A stretch of 62,627 bases of DNA from JAZUCL01 sp045639125 (GCA_045639125.1 JAZUCL010000002.1:1-62627); one strand, 5' to 3'. Counted from the stretch's first letter, positions 43,568-53,070 are shown. Numbers and translations are program-made. Notes: generated by a model not told the origin, from the sequence alone.

Positions 43568-46500
43568 CTACATAATAATTTTTTCGTATCTTCTCAAATA
43601 CCAAAAACCTTTTTTATTTTGATACATATCCGTATCTTTGTTTTTGATATGAATAACATCATTTTCACTTACCGGATTCGCATTAAAAACATTCATCATT
43701 ATGTTCACAGTTCCGTTTTTGCCACTGCCGATTGATTTTGTAACAAGCATATTAGCAAACTGTTCTCCTGTTGTGTGGTTTTTCAATGGAACAACCTTAC
43801 TTACAACAAGTTTTTGCCTATCTTCTGGCTTGTTTGTTGTCAAATCAATGTATCCTAAAATGTCGTTTTGATTAGCACATTTCAGCTTAAAACTTAAGTC
43901 TGTTAAGTTAAGAGACTTTATGTAAGATTCGACTTCATTCAGGATGGCATTGATGTCGGTAATTGTATAAGACTTGGATTCGCTACCGTCTTTATTTTTG
44001 TCGGTTGCGTGTCTCGAAATAATATCTTTAAGAACTTCAGATTTGACCTTTTCTTTTTTAATCTGTTTTGCAGATCCTTGCGAGAAGAAATCAAACATCT
44101 CATTTATTCTTAAAAGCTCGGCACAATTGCCAAACTTCATAAAATAGTCAATCTTTATCAACGGAACTACTTTAGCGGACTTTATAGACTGTTTATCAAG
44201 CCACGCCATAACATCCATAAATGTTTTGTGTTCTTGTAAAGAACATTCATATAATACCTCTGCAATCTTGGTGCTATAGTTCTTTATAGAAGACAAAGAG
44301 TTGTTTATTGAATTTGTTTCAACGTCACCTGTTATCTGCCTGTTGTCCTGACCAAATCGAAACGGCGGGAATTTAACATTGAAATAGTCTTCGGCTTCGC
44401 TTTTTGCATCGTTAAGTTTATCCTTGTTGCCTTTTTCTTCTTGGATTTGCATAAGGCATTCGTAAAACGCTATTGGATGATGGGCTTTAAGCCAAGCACC
44501 ATACAATGAGTCCAAAGCAACACAATAACTGTGTGAAGCGTTAAATGAGTAAGAAGCTGAGTCTTCGATTATCTGCCATAGTTCACTAGATAACTTGCTT
44601 GCTTCTTCAGGAGTTTTGCCCTCGTTCTCAATCATCGCTTTATTAAAACCATTGATGAAAACATCGTGGTAAGCCAATACTTTCTCTTTTCTTTTTTTAG
44701 CAATATTTTTAATCGCTGTATAACATTCACTCATTGATATGCCAGCATAGTTTAAAGCTGCCATTTCTTGCTCTTGATATAAAACAAAACTCATTGGCAT
44801 TTCTTCTGTTTGTATGAGATCATCAAATGCTTTGACATTGTAAGAGAATGGTTGCTTTGACTCAAAGACCTTATACATAGACTTGAATCCCGGTCTAATT
44901 GCAGCAATAAAAGCACATAACATTGAGATATTAGTCGGCTGATACTTTGCAACTCTTGATGCTGTTCCACTTCTTTCACACTGGTTGATGCCCATACAAC
45001 ATCCTTTTGCATAGATATCCCAGCAAGAATCTTCTACCCCACACATTCTCAAAAGTTCATTGACTGATGGTGGTTCCTGCCCTATCTTATGGAAAGTTCT
45101 ATATATAAGGTCAACAACCGAGACTTTCAGCAAGTCATTTTTAAGAAAATGTCCTGTTTCAGCCCAATGTCCATCCATAAGGCAACATAAATGGTCTTTG
45201 ATTTTGATAAGACCAATCTCTTTACGGATGCTACCCTGATAAAGCAGATAACTACAAGGAGCAATACTCCAAGATGTAATTAAACCACGATAGTCTTTTG
45301 ACTTTTCAAAGATTTCTTTATACTCTTTGCCGATATAATCATCAACTACGATGTCGTCCTTTTCATCTTCTTCAGCGTGTTTTAATGCAGTTTCATATTT
45401 TTTAATCTGTTCAGATACGGCGTTTGATATTTCAAAAGGAATGTCCTGAGATTTAGCGTACAATTTCCAAGCTGCTGAGACCTGCATAGTGCCGTATGCA
45501 ATCATTGGGTATGCTTGGTCTTCGCCTAAAATCTGTTTTTGAGCCAAAGCAAAAGGTGGAACATATGCCACGTTAAAGTCGATATCCGGCAGAGTTCTAC
45601 TTTCCAAAATTCTCTCAACACTCATAAATCTTTCAGGATACATCTTTACTGAAGCAGCTATTCTGTCTACTTCCGTAAATCCTAAAAGCATATTAGTTAT
45701 GAAAGAAACGGCTGAACCTCTTCCCGTCTTTGTGAGCCAACCACCATTCTCTTTGCCCTTTTTAATAACCTGATGATTGATTAAAAAGTAGTCAGATGTA
45801 TGTGTTTTAAGAACAACGTCAATTTCTTTTTGAATTTCTTCTTCATACATGTCCCACTTATTAGGAGAAACTTCTTTTTTGTATTCGTTCCAACTATCCC
45901 AAATGACTTTTGTATAGATTTCATCTTTCTCTTCTTGTGTTTTGTCAGGATATAAGGTTGGCATTTTAATCTCATCATTAAAGCAAGGGTTGTTGTATTC
46001 CTCAACTTCAAGGAACACCTCAGTATTTTTCATTGCTTCAAGAATTTGTTCATGAGATAAAACACATTGATTAGCGAATCTTTTGTATGCTTCATCTCCA
46101 TTAGGGTAGTCTAAATACCAACCTTCCTCGTCTGGATACTCAAGACCTTTTGAGTACAAGAAGTCTGTACGGTTTTGAGATTGTTCTTCGGTTATATAAT
46201 GGCTATCGCATCCCATAATGATTGGTATGTTAAGGTCATGAGATAACTGAAGGATTTTAGTGTTTAACTCAATCTGTTTCGGTGTATTGTGATACTGAAC
46301 TTCTAAGTAGAAATTTTTGCCGAAATGGTCTTTGAATCTTTTCGTAATCTCTACGATATTATCGTACTTCCAATATGCCACACAAGCAGTTGTAACTATT
46401 ACATCATCTGCCGGGAGCGATAATATCAGGGCTACATCAAGTCTTGCTTGCTTGTAGAATCCTGAAATATTAGCTTCCGAAAGAATATCGTTTATGGCTT

Positions 46501-46792
46501 GTCTGCCATTTTCATTGCGGGCAAAGATGCAAATATGACAGTTGCTACCGTCTTTTTCTTCTCTATTGAGAACCCAATATGCCTCCGTGCCAAACACAAA
46601 TTTAAGATTGTATTTTTTGGCAAGTTCATATCCTTCTATGTATCGACCTTGATAGCCGTGCTCCATAGTAGAGATAATTCCGTGTCCTAATTCAACTGCT
46701 CTTTTAGCGTAGTCTTCGTTGGTTACAGTAGAATCGGAGATTTTAGGATTAGTCAAACATGAATGACGATGATAATTTTGATATGTTAACAT
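43568..46792 (-). CDS. Phage DNA polymerase III alpha subunit (family C, with PHP domain), 1074 aa
   Basis: This is the replicative polymerase of the element. The PHP domain occupies about residues 1 to 250 with metal motifs YHRHSC, TMEHGYQG, FGTEAYW and CDSHYIT, so it may keep the intrinsic proofreading or pyrophosphatase role known for some DnaE proteins. The palm has KTGRGSAVSF near 350 and the catalytic LPDIDFNV near 400. Thumb and fingers follow, with YSFNASHSYCVALDS and tandem helix-hairpin-helix-type sequence (INNSLSSIKNYSTKIAEVLY). It is DnaE-like rather than PolC-like, with no internal 3'-5' exonuclease insertion. AGGAGG lies six bases before the ATG. Confidence 0.93.
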   Translation of the reverse strand: MLTYQNYHRHSCLTNPKISDSTVTNEDYAKRAVELGHGIISTMEHGYQGRYIEGYELAKKYNLKFVFGTEAYWVLNREEKDGSNCHICIFARNENGRQAINDILSEANISGFYKQARLDVALILSLPADDVIVTTACVAYWKYDNIVEITKRFKDHFGKNFYLEVQYHNTPKQIELNTKILQLSHDLNIPIIMGCDSHYITEEQSQNRTDFLYSKGLEYPDEEGWYLDYPNGDEAYKRFANQCVLSHEQILEAMKNTEVFLEVEEYNNPCFNDEIKMPTLYPDKTQEEKDEIYTKVIWDSWNEYKKEVSPNKWDMYEEEIQKEIDVVLKTHTSDYFLINHQVIKKGKENGGWLTKTGRGSAVSFITNMLLGFTEVDRIAASVKMYPERFMSVERILESRTLPDIDFNVAYVPPFALAQKQILGEDQAYPMIAYGTMQVSAAWKLYAKSQDIPFEISNAVSEQIKKYETALKHAEEDEKDDIVVDDYIGKEYKEIFEKSKDYRGLITSWSIAPCSYLLYQGSIRKEIGLIKIKDHLCCLMDGHWAETGHFLKNDLLKVSVVDLIYRTFHKIGQEPPSVNELLRMCGVEDSCWDIYAKGCCMGINQCERSGTASRVAKYQPTNISMLCAFIAAIRPGFKSMYKVFESKQPFSYNVKAFDDLIQTEEMPMSFVLYQEQEMAALNYAGISMSECYTAIKNIAKKRKEKVLAYHDVFINGFNKAMIENEGKTPEEASKLSSELWQIIEDSASYSFNASHSYCVALDSLYGAWLKAHHPIAFYECLMQIQEEKGNKDKLNDAKSEAEDYFNVKFPPFRFGQDNRQITGDVETNSINNSLSSIKNYSTKIAEVLYECSLQEHKTFMDVMAWLDKQSIKSAKVVPLIKIDYFMKFGNCAELLRINEMFDFFSQGSAKQIKKEKVKSEVLKDIISRHATDKNKDGSESKSYTITDINAILNEVESYIKSLNLTDLSFKLKCANQNDILGYIDLTTNKPEDRQKLVVSKVVPLKNHTTGEQFANMLVTKSIGSGKNGTVNIMMNVFNANPVSENDVIHIKNKDTDMYQNKKGFWYLRRYEKIIM

Positions 46793-46795
46793 TTG

Positions 46796-48733
46796 TTACC
46801 TCCTAATCTCTCCGAATACTTCTGATGTGTTATCAATTAAACATTCAGGAATCGGCAACGACGTAGTGTATTTTGTTCCGTCCCAACCGTACTGATGGTC
46901 ATACTCCTCATAAGTTGAAAAGAATCTTCTTGATGACGGAGCATAATAAATTCCTGTTTCAAAGTTTGCCTTACCTGTTAATCTATCCTTAATAACATTA
47001 AGCACTACAGAATATTTTGCATACTCTGTCGGCTTATCAGTGTTCAAACTGTCTTTTTCTTTCTTTGTAATTCGTCTTAAACCAATTGCCCTATGAGCAA
47101 GGTTTATAATGTTTGAGCTACCAGCTATGTTATACATGCCGATATTTTCTCTGTAATCCTGTGTCTTATTAGGATGACAAACAAGGACTACACATACCTT
47201 GTATTTCATACTAAACTGAATAAGCCAGTTTACGAATTCTGTTTCTTTTTCGTTTTTGTTGCTCTCATTTGCCCCTAAATCAATTGTCATGAGGTTGTCC
47301 AAAATCAGGAGACGTGATCCGTAACGTCTAACTGATGTCTCCATTGATTCCTTAATACTCTCAACATCATTAGGATAATCGTCTCGGTATATTTTCAAAC
47401 GATTTGCATAATGCTCGTCAATCATCCGTCTCGCAAGTGGAGTAACCTTGTAGTATTTACCGCCTGTTTCGGATGCGTACTCTTTAAGGTTTCTATCACC
47501 CGCCATAAGATGCACAAGCCAGTTCTTACTCATCCAAGACGGCAACTCTTTGCTATAAAGCCAACAATCACATCCTTGATCTAATGCCTGTGCGATAAAC
47601 TGATTGAGAATCGAAGTTTTACCTGCCCCCGGCGTTCCTGATATAATGTTGAAACTGCCATAGAAGAATCTCATCAGTTCTTTATCTACTTCATTAAGCC
47701 CGAGAGTAATACCGTCAATCTCAGACATATCGACCTCTTTAATGTCGGCAAAGTCTTCTACTGAAGGAACTGGACTATCCTGAGCGTGAGTTATTGCTTC
47801 AAGAACCTTTTCTTTACCACATCTGACAAGATATTCGTTAATATCTTTGATGTGGATTTTTTTATCATTTATTTCAACTACGCTCGGTAGATTTACAATC
47901 TTACATCTCCAAGAACCAAGTCTCGGCACGACAGCCTTAACATATTTATCTCCGCTTTCGTCATTGTCGTAAGCAACAATAATGTCTTCAAACTGTTCAA
48001 GCCATTCCCAATTCTCGTCCAGCCAGTGTAGGTTGCCATCTCCAAGAGGAATGCTTACAGCATTTGTAAAACCACTCTCAATCGCTGCAAGACAGTCGCC
48101 CTCTCCCGTAGTGATAAGAAGTGGCGAATTGACATTGATTTTATTCATATTGTAAAGAAGTGGCGTTGTATCTGAGTTCTTTAAACACCAAGTCTTTAAC
48201 TCTCCATGTCGAATGGCTTTGCTCGGTCTAACTTTACACATTGTCAAAACATCGTTTGTGTCATAATACTGGAAAAGAGCATTACCCTCTTTGTCTTGCT
48301 GAACATCTGCATAGTCGATTGTTTCTTTTGAGATGCCTCGTTTTGCCCAATATGCGTAAACCTTGTCTTTGTTGTCGGCGTATTCCGGCTTTGGATATCT
48401 GTATTGACTTCTTGTTTTAACACCAACTTCACCAAGAGCGTACTTAATGTCTGCTAAATCAAAGAGTTTCTGTACGGCTTGCATATATGTCATACCCTTA
48501 TGCATAAACACGTCAAGAATATCGTAGTTTCTGCCACAAGCACCAAAGCAGTGAAAATTCAGTGATTTCTCATTCCAAATGAATGAAGGGGTATCCTCCT
48601 GATGGAACGGGCAACAACATTTCATATTTCTTTCATCAAAATCTTCAATGCCGAGTTCTTCAGCAATAATGAAAGCCATTTTTGTACCAAGTTTTTCTTT
48701 GGCTTTAGTTATGTATTTTGAATCAATTAGCAA
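46796..48733 (-). CDS. Phage fused primase-helicase (Twinkle/gp4 type), 645 aa
   Basis: Residues 1 to about 90 form a CHC2 zinc finger (CCCPFHQEDTPSFIWNEKSL, HCFGACGRNYD). A TOPRIM part follows (LLITTGEGDCLAAIESGF, IIVAYDNDESG). The C-terminal half is a RecA-like hexameric helicase with Walker A GTPGAGKTS near 370, LLILDNLM as Walker B, and VVLVCHPNKT. One polypeptide therefore combines priming and unwinding, as in T7 gp4. The start is a TTG, seven bases after GAGGAG. It lies four bases upstream of the polymerase gene. Confidence 0.92.
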   Translation of the reverse strand: MLIDSKYITKAKEKLGTKMAFIIAEELGIEDFDERNMKCCCPFHQEDTPSFIWNEKSLNFHCFGACGRNYDILDVFMHKGMTYMQAVQKLFDLADIKYALGEVGVKTRSQYRYPKPEYADNKDKVYAYWAKRGISKETIDYADVQQDKEGNALFQYYDTNDVLTMCKVRPSKAIRHGELKTWCLKNSDTTPLLYNMNKINVNSPLLITTGEGDCLAAIESGFTNAVSIPLGDGNLHWLDENWEWLEQFEDIIVAYDNDESGDKYVKAVVPRLGSWRCKIVNLPSVVEINDKKIHIKDINEYLVRCGKEKVLEAITHAQDSPVPSVEDFADIKEVDMSEIDGITLGLNEVDKELMRFFYGSFNIISGTPGAGKTSILNQFIAQALDQGCDCWLYSKELPSWMSKNWLVHLMAGDRNLKEYASETGGKYYKVTPLARRMIDEHYANRLKIYRDDYPNDVESIKESMETSVRRYGSRLLILDNLMTIDLGANESNKNEKETEFVNWLIQFSMKYKVCVVLVCHPNKTQDYRENIGMYNIAGSSNIINLAHRAIGLRRITKKEKDSLNTDKPTEYAKYSVVLNVIKDRLTGKANFETGIYYAPSSRRFFSTYEEYDHQYGWDGTKYTTSLPIPECLIDNTSEVFGEIRR

Positions 48734-48748
48734 CTTATCACTCCTCTC

Positions 48749-48916
48749 TTACCACTCGTCAATGTCGTATTCTGGAAATTCTATGTTATGGCAATCTAAA
48801 CACATCCAACCGTTTGGAGATTGGTCTGTTCTTACCATTTCGGATTGTTCGTGTCTTTCTCCACAAATACCACATTTTCGAAAATATTTACGTTTTTTCT
48901 TCGGTTTCACTTGCAT
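48749..48916 (-). CDS. Small zinc-ribbon phage protein, 55 aa
   Basis: The frame starts MQVKPKKKRKYFRKCGICGE and continues to WMCLDCHNIEFPEYDIDEW. Two CxxC pairs form a probable zinc ribbon behind a very basic start. The ATG overlaps the end of the previous gene by ten bases in another frame, and GAGAGG lies eight bases before it. Nucleic-acid binding is likely from composition; the target is unknown. Confidence 0.7.
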   Translation of the reverse strand: MQVKPKKKRKYFRKCGICGERHEQSEMVRTDQSPNGWMCLDCHNIEFPEYDIDEW

Positions 48917-49080
48917 TCAACGTCCTCTCCAAACTTTTCTTTAATTGCTTCAACAGCACTTTTGCGAATTACTGCCATCCTATCAGGATTTATAACGCAA
49001 GCTAAAGCTATATCTGCATTCGCCGTCTTCATAATTTCTCTTGGTGAAGAAAGCGTTAAATAATGTTCTTTATAGGTCAT
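48907..49080 (-). CDS. Small phage protein, 57 aa
   Basis: The ATG at 49080 follows GAGGTG by six bases; an earlier GTG is part of that site. The product (MTYKEHYLTLSSPREIMKTA, NPDRMAVIRKSAVEAIKEKF) is helical and unrecognised. It overlaps the next, zinc-ribbon gene, so the two are probably translated together. Confidence 0.65.
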   Translation of the reverse strand: MTYKEHYLTLSSPREIMKTANADIALACVINPDRMAVIRKSAVEAIKEKFGEDVECK

Positions 49081-49099
49081 AACTTTCACCTCTATTACA

Positions 49100-49975
49100 T
49101 TATTCTCTATTCTTTTTGTAACAACGGCTACGATTACAATAGCTTCTAACGGAACAGAGTTCGTTGCAAAAGAAATCGTCTTTTTTGAACTCTTTTAGAG
49201 GCTTTTTCTTCTGCCTAAATAAAATCGTGATTTTATCAAGAAAATTATCGTCTTTTTTGATGTTTTCGATGGTATTTTTGAACCAAAACACCGCTTTTTC
49301 AAGGTTTTTCTCGTCAAAATCAATGGTTACAACGTCATTTGCACGAAACATATTGAAGATTAAATGCGACGGAAACTCGCCATACTCTGCTTTTATATAT
49401 AATGAGTACAGATATAGCTGCCTTGCATACTCTTCTTTCTCCTTATCGTCTTTAAACTTGGATTTTGATTTATGGTCAACAACTATGTACCTGCCGGTAT
49501 GCTTGTCTTTTACAATCAAATCTATAAATCCGATAAAGGTGTTACCGCCAATATCAAGATGAATTTCTCGTTCGCTCTCAACAAGTTCCCAACTGTCGGG
49601 AAATCCTTCCCAGTTTTCAAAATACTCTTTGCCCTTATCGTGATAACTTTCGTTTAAATCTACATATTTATTAGGCGGAAATCTCAGAGTAACTTTCTCG
49701 TCATACTCTTTTTCATAGACTTCGCCCATTTCATACAGTTCTATCTCACCGTTAACATATCTCTCAAACAAACTATGACCATGACTCCCCCACTGTGCAA
49801 AAGCATTTTGGTCTTTCTCAAGAGGTGGGTCTTGCAGGTATGAGAGATAAAAACACTTCGGACAGTTCTCATAACTATTTACACTTGAAAATGACCACGT
49901 TTTGTCATCAAGCATAAAGTCAATTCTATATCTTTCTACTTTATCTATCTTAATTTTAATCCACCTCAACTTCAC
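49100..49975 (-). CDS. PD-(D/E)XK nuclease, RecB/Cas4 type
   Basis: This protein of about 290 residues has the nuclease core GFIDLIVKDKHTGRYIVVDHK (Asp, then D-x-K) and the QLYLYSLYI motif (motif of RecB-like nucleases). A Cys in NCPKCFYLSY near the start and a C-terminal CNELCSVRSYC group can bind an Fe-S cluster as in Cas4 and AddB. Together with the annealing protein and SSB upstream it forms a phage recombination set. The start is uncertain: the open frame begins at a GTG that overlaps the previous gene by 20 bases; a later ATG at 49915 begins MLDDKTWSFSS. Confidence 0.88.
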   Translation of the reverse strand: MKLRWIKIKIDKVERYRIDFMLDDKTWSFSSVNSYENCPKCFYLSYLQDPPLEKDQNAFAQWGSHGHSLFERYVNGEIELYEMGEVYEKEYDEKVTLRFPPNKYVDLNESYHDKGKEYFENWEGFPDSWELVESEREIHLDIGGNTFIGFIDLIVKDKHTGRYIVVDHKSKSKFKDDKEKEEYARQLYLYSLYIKAEYGEFPSHLIFNMFRANDVVTIDFDEKNLEKAVFWFKNTIENIKKDDNFLDKITILFRQKKKPLKEFKKDDFFCNELCSVRSYCNRSRCYKKNRE

Positions 49976-50183
49976 TCAGCCAATCAGCGAAAGATTCAAG
50001 TCTTTCATCTGTAACCATTATCCAACCAGCACACCAAACATCTTCAGAATATGCCTCGTACAACTCTTCGACCTTTTGTGGCTTTATATTTAACTGTCCG
50101 TTGGTATTAAGGTGATGTAATATCCTTTCCATGTCTTCAGGAAATCTATAATCATTATCACAATTAGGTATATAAGCTTTCAT
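49956..50183 (-). CDS. Small acidic phage protein, 75 aa
   Basis: GGAGG lies seven bases before the ATG. The product (MKAYIPNCDNDYRFPEDMER, VEELYEAYSEDVWCAGWIM, SFADWLSEVEVD) is acidic and helical. I do not recognise it. It overlaps the start of the RecB-type nuclease gene. Confidence 0.65.
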   Translation of the reverse strand: MKAYIPNCDNDYRFPEDMERILHHLNTNGQLNIKPQKVEELYEAYSEDVWCAGWIMVTDERLESFADWLSEVEVD

Positions 50184-50199
50184 ATTTCCTCCTATACAA

Positions 50200-50228
50200 T
50201 TAAAGGGCGGTTGTTACACCGCCCAAAA
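50200..50228 (-). terminator. Terminator after the phage ssb gene
   Basis: On the minus strand GGGCGG-TGTAACAA-CCGCCC is followed by TTTAATT. It would limit reading from the annealing protein/SSB pair into the nuclease and replication genes. Confidence 0.6.
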
Positions 50229-50241
50229 GTCTATGCTTAGA

Positions 50242-50598
50242 TTAGAACGGAAGATCCTCCTCGGAGTCCGAATTGTCCTGTGTTGCAGGTGCTGTATCGC
50301 CTGTGCTCTCAAACTCCATAATTACAAACTTGAGTGCGCTTCTCTTCTGTCCGTCTTTTTCGTATGTTTCATTGCTGAGTTTAGCTTTGGTAATAACGGC
50401 ACTATCTCCCTCATTATAATTCTTAATCTGATTAAACGCCTTACCTACTGCTCTCGCAAACCAGTTACTGTTTATAAAGTCAGTTTTGCCATCCTTCTCA
50501 ATCTTTTCAGAAGTTGAAATTCTAAGGTCGGCATACTTTTCTTTCATGTTAATCTTCCAAATCTTTGAATAAATCTTATTGCCTGTAACAAGTACCAT
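50242..50598 (-). CDS. ssb: Phage single-stranded DNA-binding protein
   Basis: This 118-residue protein has an OB-fold-like beta pattern (SKIWKINMKEKYADLRISTS, WFARAVGKAFNQIKNYNEGD) and the acidic end SDSEEDLPF, the tip by which SSB recruits partner proteins. It is shorter and more divergent than a chromosomal SSB. Its ATG overlaps the stop of the annealing-protein gene as TAATG, a coupling that makes sense because both bind single strands. Confidence 0.88.
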   Translation of the reverse strand: MVLVTGNKIYSKIWKINMKEKYADLRISTSEKIEKDGKTDFINSNWFARAVGKAFNQIKNYNEGDSAVITKAKLSNETYEKDGQKRSALKFVIMEFESTGDTAPATQDNSDSEEDLPF

Positions 50599-51257
50599 TA
50601 TTTCTTCTCCTTATACTTCTTCTTAATGTCAGCCATCGCTTTCTCGCAAACTTCAACACTATTTATTGATGTAGGATTCTTTTTGCCACCGTTATATTTT
50701 GCGATAATTGCATAAATCTCGTCTTTATTCGCACCACCATCGATGAGACCGCCCATAAGTTCGATCAAAGCATTCTTTTGATTTGCAAGTTCTTCATCCT
50801 GTTCTTTTTTCTGTTTCTTTACGGACTCAGGCAAGTCTTCGCCCTCATACACATAGAGACCGATTCCGTGTTCTGCACATGCTTTAGCTAAAGCTCTCTG
50901 TTTCGAGTTGTTTGCAGTAGCGGAAGTAATCTCGCTTGCAGCAATAGGCTGATTCTTATGGTTCATGATACTAAGCTCAACAATATGTTCAAGTCCGTTG
51001 ATTGTAACACCTACTCTTACCCAGCCTGTGCGACCATCGTCAAACCAAGGTCTATCATATTCTGTCTCCATGAGATTTCCTTCTTCTCCCGTAGTCAACT
51101 TGAAATGCTGATTGTAAACCGTGTAAAATGCTTCCGGGTGAACCTTTTTAATTTCAGCCCACGCTACCGCCCAAGATATGTACTTGAGACCATTTTTCTG
51201 CTTAATTTTGTCGCTTACATCCGTGCCGTACAGAAGTGTAAAATAGTTTTCTGCCAA
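50598..51257 (-). CDS. Sak/DUF1071-type single-strand annealing protein
   Basis: This 219-residue protein matches the DUF1071/Sak family related to Rad52: GLKYISWAVAWAEIKKVHP, DDGRTGWVRVGVTINGLEH, then ALAKACAEHGIGLYVYEGED. Such proteins pair homologous single strands in phage recombination. The C-terminal third is a charged linker and helical tail. The start is a TTG, nine bases after AAAGGAG. The following ssb overlaps by one base and a RecB-type nuclease lies further downstream. Confidence 0.88.
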   Translation of the reverse strand: MAENYFTLLYGTDVSDKIKQKNGLKYISWAVAWAEIKKVHPEAFYTVYNQHFKLTTGEEGNLMETEYDRPWFDDGRTGWVRVGVTINGLEHIVELSIMNHKNQPIAASEITSATANNSKQRALAKACAEHGIGLYVYEGEDLPESVKKQKKEQDEELANQKNALIELMGGLIDGGANKDEIYAIIAKYNGGKKNPTSINSVEVCEKAMADIKKKYKEKK

Positions 51258-51369
51258 ATTATCAAACTCCTTTGTGTTAAATTTGTATATATTAACGTTA
51301 CAAGAACGGTTAAAAAAAGTAATCTATATTAACTTGTTTTCACAAGGTTGAAAAGAATGTTACATAGTA

Positions 51370-51690
51370 TTATTCTCCTTTTGGTTCTTCTGGTAATGGC
51401 ATCCAATGAGTTACATCGTCTAAACTACCCCACTCATATCTCCAATCCCCATCAGGATCAATCCAACCTCTTTCTCTGCCATATGTTGGAGAATATATTA
51501 AAACATCAACACAACTACGTGGCTTAAGTTTGCTAACTTCTATCCATTGATTGAATTCAAATGTCGGAATTTTATCAACAACTTCAAGTAGCCACCTTTC
51601 GGCTTGTTCAACCGTAACTTCTCCCATGTCATTAGGCATTAAATATCGTTTAATGATGTCTTTTGCTCTATCTGCATCAATTATTCTCAA
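51370..51690 (-). CDS. DUF551 phage protein, 106 aa
   Basis: The C-terminal half (WIEVSKLKPRSCVDVLIYSP, DDVTHWMPLPEEPKG) is the DUF551 domain, common in phages and of unknown function. The N-terminal half is a short helical segment (DADRAKDIIKRYL). The start is a TTG, seven bases after GGAGG. It stands alone with 112 bases to the annealing-protein gene. Confidence 0.85.
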   Translation of the reverse strand: MRIIDADRAKDIIKRYLMPNDMGEVTVEQAERWLLEVVDKIPTFEFNQWIEVSKLKPRSCVDVLIYSPTYGRERGWIDPDGDWRYEWGSLDDVTHWMPLPEEPKGE

Positions 51691-51742
51691 TCAATCACCT
51701 CCTAATTTTTACCATGAAAGTATAGTTCTATCGTAGGTAATA

Positions 51743-52399
51743 TTACTTAGCTTTAGTTACATTTATTGTTCCGTTATTGCACATTGATATAGTACCGATA
51801 CCCGATGCTATACTATCCCAAACGTCCTTTGTGGAAGTAATGCGTATTTCGGGACACTTTACTTCTTGAACTTTTATAACACCATCTACAATTTCATACT
51901 TTTCGTCTGGAAATACAATCTTAAACAATTCAATTACATCTGTGTCTTCGTAAGCTAAATTATGTACATCACAATAAGTTTTAAGCTTATCATTAGATGT
52001 AATCATCATTGAATTAAAAGTACGAATCTGTTCTGCTAAAATTTCTTCCGACTCTCCCTTATTAATATCAACTTCTTCAAGAACTTTATCTGTTTCCAGA
52101 TGCACTTCGTTAAGGTCTGCTCTAAAGATTTCTTTACCTATATTAATTGTCTCGTCTTCTGAAATATTAATCTGATAATTACCACCTATTGCAAAAACGT
52201 ATCCTTTATTAGAATTGTATCTTGGTTCTCCATCGTATGAACAAATTTCTGACCACTCTTTAATGTGGGGTGTCATCACCAATGTCGGCTTGCCTGTATA
52301 TACAGTTTTAATACCGCCGTTACCATCGTCAATGGTTTTCCAATTATGATTTACCTCATAAACATTTTCAATTTTCTTTCCTAAAATAACTGTTCTCAA
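51743..52399 (-). CDS. Phage protein of unknown function, 218 aa
   Basis: The start is a TTG after AAAGGAG. The product begins MRTVILGKKIENVYEVNHNW and has a beta-rich N-terminal half with GGNYQINISEDETINIGKEI, a helical middle and a beta-rich end (DSIASGIGTISMCNNGTINV). I do not recognise a family. It may be a regulatory or structural accessory of the early region. Confidence 0.6.
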   Translation of the reverse strand: MRTVILGKKIENVYEVNHNWKTIDDGNGGIKTVYTGKPTLVMTPHIKEWSEICSYDGEPRYNSNKGYVFAIGGNYQINISEDETINIGKEIFRADLNEVHLETDKVLEEVDINKGESEEILAEQIRTFNSMMITSNDKLKTYCDVHNLAYEDTDVIELFKIVFPDEKYEIVDGVIKVQEVKCPEIRITSTKDVWDSIASGIGTISMCNNGTINVTKAK

Positions 52400-52441
52400 T
52401 ATTTATTTCTCCTTTCGCTTTAAAACAAAAATTCTATCGTG

Positions 52442-52852
52442 CTAATCTTCAAGTTTACCATCAAATTTAGCAATCATATTTAACATTTCCATCACAAGAT
52501 TAGCATTTTTAGGGTTATCGCACTTTTTCAAGAAGTCATCTCCAAAAATATCTTCCAGCCTATAAAACATTGAGCTGTCATAAGAATATTTTTGGCGAAG
52601 GAATTTTGATACTTCGTTTTCGGGCGTCCAATTGTAACACCAACCATAACAACAAGTACATTTACCGCCCATACAGCAATTATGATCGGTAATGTCAAGA
52701 ATACAAGAGAAAGCACAATTTTCACACGTTGCTTTTTCTCCGATTTTGTCACCACATTCCTTGCGATACAATTCTTTATATTCTCTTTCAAAGTGCTCTA
52801 ACTCTTTACGCAAAGGGATTATTTTTTGCTGATGTAATTCATTCGCAGTCAT
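52442..52852 (-). CDS. Cysteine-rich phage protein, 136 aa
   Basis: An N-terminal coiled coil (KIIPLRKELEHFEREYKELY) precedes a dense cysteine region: CENCAFSC, then NCCMGGKCTCCYGWC. That gives ten cysteines in about 30 residues. The C-terminal part is helical. The spacing could hold two zinc ions or an Fe-S cluster. I recognise no family. GGAGG lies seven bases before the ATG. Confidence 0.65.
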   Translation of the reverse strand: MTANELHQQKIIPLRKELEHFEREYKELYRKECGDKIGEKATCENCAFSCILDITDHNCCMGGKCTCCYGWCYNWTPENEVSKFLRQKYSYDSSMFYRLEDIFGDDFLKKCDNPKNANLVMEMLNMIAKFDGKLED

Positions 52853-52905
52853 GATAACCTCCTATCTTATTATTCTCTACAAATCACCACGAAATGTTGC
52901 TTTCA

Positions 52906-53070
52906 TCAGGATAATTTAATAATATCCAATACTACTTGTATCATCCATAAAGGAACTGTTATCGCCCACAGTGTTCCGAGTAGACGTTCGCCATTTTTAA
53001 AATTCATTACCGACAACACAGTGTTCAATATTACAAGCATAATATGTAATACTAACATCAAAACCTGCAT
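52906..53070 (-). CDS. Tiny two-helix membrane protein, 54 aa
   Basis: GGAG lies seven bases before the ATG. The product starts MQVLMLVLHIMLVILNTVLS, then FKNGERLLGTLWAITVPLWM, so it has two membrane helices joined by a short charged loop. Size and position in an early phage block suit a small membrane-acting protein, for example one affecting superinfection or host envelope. This is inference. Confidence 0.6.
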   Translation of the reverse strand: MQVLMLVLHIMLVILNTVLSVMNFKNGERLLGTLWAITVPLWMIQVVLDIIKLS

